38,565 nt of DNA from an uncultured Collinsella sp. (GTDB lineage: Bacteria; Actinomycetota; Coriobacteriia; Coriobacteriales; Coriobacteriaceae), in the NCBI GenBank assembly GCA_934658705.1, contig CAKUHP010000014.1, forward strand, positions 1 to 38,565. The letters run 5' to 3'. A program made the translations under genes and the position numbers. The notes under the pieces are model-generated. The model did not search any database. It saw only the letters and a program-made list of their open reading frames with translations, and was not told the DNA's origin. Below, piece after piece: positions 34,141 to 38,565 of this stretch (position 1 is the stretch's first letter; each line of letters begins with the position of its first letter).

Positions 34141-35622
34141 TTAGCGGTGGAAGAACCCACGGCGCTCGAACTTGGGCTCGCAGCACACGTTGATACCCAG
34201 CTTGCGCAGCACCGTCTCATCCGTCGGCGAAATGATCACACTAAAGAAGGCGTCACAGCCGCGCAGCTGCTCCAGGCCCGAAAGGACGCGGGCCGCCGTC
34301 TCGCTTGTGGCCGAGGTAATCGAAAGCGCCATAAGCGTCTCGTCGGTGTGCAGGCGCGGGTTCTTGCTGCCCAGGAAATGCGTCTTGAGCTTGCTGATGG
34401 GTTCGATCGCCTCATCGCTGATGACCTCGAGCTCAAGGTCGACGCCCGAGACATGCTTAAGAGCGTTCATGATGAGCGAGCTCGCGGCACCCAGGCGCGT
34501 GGAGGTCTTACCGGTCACCACGGAGCCGTCCGGCATGACCATGGCGCCTACGGGGCCACCCGTCAGCTGCTCCCTGGTAAGGGCAGCCGAGCGTGCCGGC
34601 GAGTAATTCTTGTCGATGCCGGCCTTTTTCATAATGAGCTTGAGGCGGTCGACCTGCTCGTCGCCCACACCGGTGCGGCGCACGGCCTCGACCGCGGCAA
34701 AGTAGCGACGGACAATCTCCATCTTGGAGGCATCGCGGCAGGCATCGTCATCGGTGATGGCAAAGCCGACCATATTGACGCCCATGTCCGTGGGGCTCTG
34801 GTAGGGGCTCTCGCCTAGGATCTTCTCCATCAGGGCGCGTACGACCGGGAAGGCCTCGACGTCGCGGTTGTAGTTGACCGTGGTCTTGTTGTAGGCCTCC
34901 AAGTGGAAGGAGTCGATGATGTTGGCATCGTCGAGGTCGGCCGTGGCGGCCTCGTAAGCGATGTTGACCGGATGCGTGAGGGGAAGGTTCCAAACCGGGA
35001 AGGTCTCGAACTTGGCGTAGCCGGCGGCGGTGCCGTGCTTGTGCTCGTGATAGAGCTGCGACAGGCAGGTGGCGAGCTTGCCCGAGCCGGGGCCCGGCGC
35101 GGTGACCACGACGAGCGGACGAGTGGTCTCGACAAACTCGTTCTTGCCATAGCCGTCGTCGGACACGATCAGGTCGACGTCGTGCGGATAGCCCTCGATG
35201 GGATAGTGAAGCTTGGCGGGAATACCGAGCGCGTTCAGGCGGTTGCGGAACACGTCGGCAGCGGGCTGACCGGCATACTGGGTGATAACCACGGCCGCGA
35301 CGGCAAAACCGTTACCGCGGAACAGATCGACCAAGCGCAGCACGTCCTCGTCATAGGTAATACCCAGGTCGCCACGGGCCTTGTTCTTCTCGATGTGGTT
35401 CGCATTGATTGCGATGATGACTTCAACATCGTCGGAAATGCTTTTGAGCATGCGGAATTTGCTATCCGGCTCAAAGCCCGGCAGCACGCGGCTCGCGTGA
35501 TAATCGTCAAACAGCTTGCCGCCAAACTCCAAATACAGCTTGCCGCCAAACTGCGAGATGCGCTCCTTAATATGAGCGGCCTGCAGCTCGATATACTTCG
35601 CGTTGTCGAAACCCTGGCGCAT
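34141..35622 (-). CDS. DUF1846 family protein
   Basis: 493 residues, full length for DUF1846 (PF08903), recognised from MRQGFDNAKYIELQAAHIKERI, KLYLEFGGKLFDDYHASRVLPGFEPDSK and YNRDVEAFPVVRALMEKI. A glycine-rich TAPGPGSGKLATCLSQLYHE segment (about 178-197) looks like a Walker A P-loop (GxxxxGK), so nucleotide binding is plausible. No catalytic function is established to my knowledge. It is soluble, with no signal peptide. The start has GGGACGGGAGCCATAT upstream. It is monocistronic: a terminator follows and a long hairpin-rich gap precedes it. Confidence 0.85.
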   Translation of the reverse strand: MRQGFDNAKYIELQAAHIKERISQFGGKLYLEFGGKLFDDYHASRVLPGFEPDSKFRMLKSISDDVEVIIAINANHIEKNKARGDLGITYDEDVLRLVDLFRGNGFAVAAVVITQYAGQPAADVFRNRLNALGIPAKLHYPIEGYPHDVDLIVSDDGYGKNEFVETTRPLVVVTAPGPGSGKLATCLSQLYHEHKHGTAAGYAKFETFPVWNLPLTHPVNIAYEAATADLDDANIIDSFHLEAYNKTTVNYNRDVEAFPVVRALMEKILGESPYQSPTDMGVNMVGFAITDDDACRDASKMEIVRRYFAAVEAVRRTGVGDEQVDRLKLIMKKAGIDKNYSPARSAALTREQLTGGPVGAMVMPDGSVVTGKTSTRLGAASSLIMNALKHVSGVDLELEVISDEAIEPISKLKTHFLGSKNPRLHTDETLMALSITSATSETAARVLSGLEQLRGCDAFFSVIISPTDETVLRKLGINVCCEPKFERRGFFHR

Positions 35623-35713
35623 ATATGGCTCCCGTCCCGTTTCTAATTTAAGTTCCTACGCGATTATACCGGAGCCACCTCCAACGCTCCGCCAGAGACA
35701 AAGAAATGCGGAT

Positions 35714-35746
35714 TGGTGCAATGGGGTCAGGTTACTTTGCACCAAC
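35714..35746. repeat. REP-like hairpin with GGGGTCAGG loop
   Basis: TTGGTGCAA (35714-35722) and TTGCACCAA (35738-35746) form a perfect 9-bp stem; the 15-base loop contains GGGGTCAGGTTAC. The loop resembles that of the hairpin at 736-768 while the stem differs completely. A partial second copy (CCTGCCCCCTTTGCGCCA) follows directly. Confidence 0.7.
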
Positions 35747-35834
35747 ATGATGCAGACAAACCTGCCCCCTTTGCGCCAGGCGCCCCCCTTGCACCTACAA
35801 AGATAACGTCACAGGTTGAGCACAAGTCAGCGAA

Positions 35835-35930
35835 AGCCCGCCAGAGCGAGCAAGGTGACGTGAAAGAGGAGGGCATAGGCCTTTTGGCCATGCCCGACGA
35901 TTGAACGTCAGATTGCCGCTCTGGCGGGCT
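35835..35930. repeat. Nested inverted-repeat structure, about 96 bases
   Basis: Outer arms AGCCCGCCAGAGCG (35835-35848) and CGCTCTGGCGGGCT (35917-35930) are perfectly complementary. The stem continues, with two mismatches and a bulge, through GCAA and TGACGT. An inner hairpin GGGCAT-A-GGCC / GGCC-ATGCCC (about 35871-35896) has a TTTT loop. It could be a structured RNA, a miniature element or a protein-binding cruciform. Confidence 0.65.
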
Positions 35931-35944
35931 TGCAGCGTCGAGCG

Positions 35945-35972
35945 GTTCCGGCGTTTGGTAAAACGCCGGAAC
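35945..35972. repeat. Perfect 12-bp hairpin
   Basis: GTTCCGGCGTTT (35945-35956) and AAACGCCGGAAC (35961-35972) pair perfectly around GGTA. Confidence 0.7.
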
Positions 35973-35976
35973 ATAG

Positions 35977-36113
35977 AAGCGCCCCCTCCCGCGCACGGAA
36001 CGGGAGGGGGCTAAAGGTAGGAGTCTACCGGTGGGTTGACCCCACCGGACAGACGATGACCAGGTGATCCTTTACAGGATCGTCAAGGTTTCCGTGGGGT
36101 ACCCGTTGGGTAC
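35977..36113 (-). terminator. Hairpin series downstream of the YfcC-family gene
   Basis: Several stems follow the stop codon on the minus strand: GTACCC/GGGTAC, GATCC/GGATC, CCGGTGGG/CCCACCGG and GCCCCCTCCCG/CGGGAGGGGGC (about 35980-36010). The last is strongest but lacks a good U-tract. Together they probably end or stabilise the YfcC-family mRNA. The rest of 35623-36113 has no credible gene; a frame at 35727-35996 is a by-product of the repeats. Confidence 0.45.
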
Positions 36114-37592
36114 TTAGAGCATCACGCAGGCGATGGTCAGGATAACGGCGCAGACGACGGAGAGCGCGACGATGAGCTTAAGGGCAAACTTGAGCCAGGT
36201 CGTCCACTCGATCTTGGCCAGGGCGAGACCGCCCATGATGGCGCCGGAGGTCGGGGTGAACAGGTTCACGACACCGATGGCGGCGGAGAAGATCATGACC
36301 ATGACCTCGGGCGAGAAGCCGAGCTTAACAGCCAGCGGTCCCATGATGGGCATGGAGACGGTAGCCATACCGGAGGTCGAGGGGATCAGGAAGGACAGGC
36401 CGAAGTAGACCAGGAAGCTCATGGGAGCGAAGATCACGCCGGACAGGCCAGCCAGAGCGTTGGCGGCAGCGTCGAGGACGTAGACGTCGAGGCCGGTGCT
36501 AGCCATGAGGACGGAGATACCACGGGCGAGGGCGATGACGAGAACGACGGACATCATGTCGGCAGCGCCGGTGATGAAGGTGTTAACGATCTGCTTCTCG
36601 GACAGGCCACCGATGATACCGATCAGGATAGCCATGAGGAAGAACCAGGTGGAAGCCTCGTCGAAGTACCACTGGCCAATGGGCAGGCCGGTGATCAGGG
36701 CAGACCAGCCCTGGACGACGGCGTTACCGTCGGCGTCGTAGACAGCGCCAGCGTCGAAGAAGTTGGCGACACCCTCGTTGAGGTCGGCCAGCGGAATGAA
36801 GCCGACGATCATGACGACGAAGGTGAAGGCGAAGGCAATCAGAACACCCTTCTGACGACCGGTGAGCTTGACCTCCTTGTTAACCTCGGAAGCAGCCTTG
36901 CCGTGAGCCTCTTCGGCGTCCTTGAGCTCCTGCATGGACAGGATGGTGGAACCCTTGTCAGCCTTGACCTTCTTGGCATAGCTCATCACGAAGACGATCG
37001 ACATAGCGGTGGTGACAATCCACAGGACGGCGCCGAGGCCGATGATGATGGACTGGTTCACAGCGATGTCAACGCCGGTCAGAGCGTCGACGGCAGCGCC
37101 GACGGCGAACGGGTTAACCGTGGAGCCGAGGCAGCCGCAGCCAGCGCCGAGCAGGACGGTAGCGGCGCCGACCATGGGGTCGAAGCCAGCGGCCATCATG
37201 GTAGCGGCGAGCAGGGCATAGAAGGGAACGGTCTCCTCGCACATACCATAGGTGGTACCACCGAGGGAGAAGATGAGCATAAGAACAGGAATGAGCATAA
37301 TCTCGTTGCCCTTAAGCTTCTGCACCAGAACGGCGATGCCGTTGTCCAGGGCGCCGGTCTCGGTCATCATGCCGAGAAAGCCGCCCAGGATCATAACGAA
37401 GAGGCAGACGGGCAGAGCGTCAGCAAAGCCCTTAACCGGGGCGGTGCAGAAATCACTCAGGCGGGCTGCAGTAACCTCGCCGCCGGACGTGCCGGAGACG
37501 ATAACGGTAATCACTGCGACAATTGCCAGCAGAGCAAGAAGAATGGTGAACGATGAAGGCATACCGCGCTTTTTCTTAGCGGTCTCAGTCAT
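36114..37592 (-). CDS. YfcC-family anaerobic carrier (DcuC/ArsB-type)
   Basis: 492 residues with about 12 membrane segments. Family signatures are MILGGFLGMMTETGALDNGIAVLVQKLKGNE, LGGTTYGMCEETVPFYALLAATMMAAGFDP and GCLGSTVNPFAVGAA, plus C-terminal FLIPSTSGMATVSMPIMGPLA and NLFTPTSGAIMGGLALA. The family includes C4-dicarboxylate and basic-amino-acid carriers; next to an ornithine carbamoyltransferase an arginine/ornithine exchange role is likely but inferred. The chosen ATG 37592 has GGGGGG about 10 bases upstream; ATG 37601 and 37619 are alternatives. Confidence 0.88.
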   Translation of the reverse strand: MTETAKKKRGMPSSFTILLALLAIVAVITVIVSGTSGGEVTAARLSDFCTAPVKGFADALPVCLFVMILGGFLGMMTETGALDNGIAVLVQKLKGNEIMLIPVLMLIFSLGGTTYGMCEETVPFYALLAATMMAAGFDPMVGAATVLLGAGCGCLGSTVNPFAVGAAVDALTGVDIAVNQSIIIGLGAVLWIVTTAMSIVFVMSYAKKVKADKGSTILSMQELKDAEEAHGKAASEVNKEVKLTGRQKGVLIAFAFTFVVMIVGFIPLADLNEGVANFFDAGAVYDADGNAVVQGWSALITGLPIGQWYFDEASTWFFLMAILIGIIGGLSEKQIVNTFITGAADMMSVVLVIALARGISVLMASTGLDVYVLDAAANALAGLSGVIFAPMSFLVYFGLSFLIPSTSGMATVSMPIMGPLAVKLGFSPEVMVMIFSAAIGVVNLFTPTSGAIMGGLALAKIEWTTWLKFALKLIVALSVVCAVILTIACVML

Positions 37593-37687
37593 GGTTCTCA
37601 TCCCCCCTTCATAAATCATTTAACTGATCTCGCGCAAAGCGACTCTTCCGTGCCGTGCATACCGCTTGGTGCGAGATATTTACCAGA

Positions 37688-37724
37688 CAAAACCGCTCGG
37701 GGTGTGCAGCAATACACCCCGAGC
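37688..37724 (-). terminator. Terminator after the ornithine carbamoyltransferase gene
   Basis: CGCTCGGGGTGT (37693-37704) and ACACCCCGAGCG (37713-37724) make a perfect 12-bp stem with an 8-base loop; the minus strand continues with GTTTTGTC. It separates this gene from the carrier gene. Confidence 0.85.
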
Positions 37725-37740
37725 GAGATGCTAGATGCTC

Positions 37741-38565
37741 TTACTTGAGCGTAGCGTACATGACAGCCTTGATGGTGTGCATGCGGTTCTCGGCCTCGTC
37801 AAAGACCTTGGAAGCGGGGCTCTCGAAGACCTCGTCGGTGACCTCCTGCTCGGTGATGCCGAACTGCTCGCACTTCTCGGCGCCAATGGTGGTGTTGGTG
37901 TCGTGGAAGCTGGGCAGGCAGTGCAGGAAGATGGCACCCGGGTTGGCCATAGCCATGACCTCGGAGGTGACACGATACGGGGTGAGCTGAGCGATGCGCT
38001 CGGCCCAGACCTCGTCGGGCTCGCCCATGGAGACCCACACGTCGGTGTAGAGAACGTCAGCACCGGCGACGCCGTCCTTGACGTCGGTGGTCAGCTTGAT
38101 GGTGCAGCCGTTGGCCTCGGCGATGGGCTTGCAGGCCTCGATGACGTCGTCAGCGGGCATGCACTCCTCGGGGCCACAGGCCACGAAGTTCATGCCGAGC
38201 TTGGAGCAGACAACCATGAGGGAGCGAGCGACGTTGTTCTTGCAGTCGCCCATGAAGACGAGGGTCTTGCCCTTGATGTCGTAGTTGAAGTTCTCCTGGA
38301 CGGTCAGGATGTCGGCGAGCATCTGGGTGGGGTGCCACTCGGTGGTCAGGCCGTTCCAGACGGGCACGCCGGACTTAGCAGCGAGCTCCTCGACGTCATC
38401 CTGGGCAAAGCCGCGGAACTCGATGCCGTCATACATGCGGCCGAGAACGCGAGCGGTGTCCTCGATGGACTCCTTCTTGCCCATCTGCGACGAACCGGGA
38501 TCGAGGTAGGTGACGCCCATGCCCAGATCCATGCCGCCGACCTCGAAGGCGCAGCGGGTACGGGT
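37741..38565 (-). CDS. arcB: Ornithine carbamoyltransferase, N terminus beyond window
   Basis: The 3' 274 codons of a gene cut by the right edge. The frame is open to base 38565 and begins TRTRCAFEV, the end of the carbamoyl-phosphate-binding STRTR motif. Later come [30 protein letters not shown], the ornithine loop [13 protein letters not shown] and [10 protein letters not shown] with the catalytic Cys. It interconverts ornithine + carbamoyl phosphate and citrulline. The neighbouring YfcC-family carrier suggests the catabolic ArcB of the arginine deiminase pathway rather than biosynthetic ArgF; this is inferred, and argF remains possible. About 55-60 N-terminal residues are missing. Confidence 0.93.
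   Translation of the reverse strand, partial: TRTRCAFEVGGMDLGMGVTYLDPGSSQMGKKESIEDTARVLGRMYDGIEFRGFAQDDVEELAAKSGVPVWNGLTTEWHPTQMLADILTVQENFNYDIKGKTLVFMGDCKNNVARSLMVVCSKLGMNFVACGPEECMPADDVIEACKPIAEANGCTIKLTTDVKDGVAGADVLYTDVWVSMGEPDEVWAERIAQLTPYRVTSEVMAMANPGAIFLHCLPSFHDTNTTIGAEKCEQFGITEQEVTDEVFESPASKVFDEAENRMHTIKAVMYATLK

Noticed and set aside
35727..35996. 89-codon minus frame in the hairpin region
   Set aside because: It runs through several inverted repeats, has no convincing ribosome-binding site and no protein-like pattern.

Overview
The window reads as a chromosomal segment of a high-GC, Gram-positive gut anaerobe of the class Coriobacteriia, most likely Collinsella or a close relative. 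This is an inference from the division and cell-wall (dcw) gene order without ftsA, SepF and DivIVA alongside FtsZ, strongly C-ending codon use, and a likely arginine-deiminase-type arcB/YfcC pair. No database search was possible. Almost everything is on the minus strand; only pit, its DUF47 partner and a nitroreductase lie on plus. No rRNA, tRNA, CRISPR array, insertion sequence or prophage is visible.

Left part (1-6.7 kb): a pentapeptide-repeat protein bracketed by halves of a REP-like repeat, an SGNH/GDSL esterase, a PARG-like (TIGR02452) macrodomain protein whose second signature glutamate is replaced by alanine, a Bax-inhibitor-1/YccA membrane protein, a small hypothetical protein, the low-affinity phosphate pair pit + DUF47/PhoU-like, and a nitroreductase with an internal change in codon use.

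Middle (6.7-30.8 kb): one long minus-strand array running, in transcription order, mraZ-rsmH-ftsL-pbp(ftsI)-murF-mraY-murD-ftsW-murG-murC-murB-ftsQ-ftsZ-pgeF-pstS-pstC-pstA-pstB-phoU-yggS-sepF-yggT-divIVA. It makes lipid II (MurB/C/D/F, MraY, MurG), the septal synthase (FtsW + PBP) with FtsQ/FtsL, and the Z-ring with its membrane anchor SepF and the polar scaffold DivIVA. The high-affinity phosphate importer and PhoU sit between pgeF and yggS, where many Gram-positives run ftsZ-pgeF-yggS-sepF-yggT-divIVA without interruption. murE and ftsA are absent. The mraZ upstream region holds MraZ-type TGGG repeats and several palindromes, one resembling a LexA box.

Right part (30.8-38.6 kb): xerD, pyrG, a small winged-helix regulator, a DUF1846 protein, a 490-base non-coding stretch packed with hairpins, a YfcC-family carrier and the 3' part of an ornithine carbamoyltransferase gene cut by the window edge. 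REP-like hairpins with different stems but a related GGGGnCAGG loop occur at both ends of the window.
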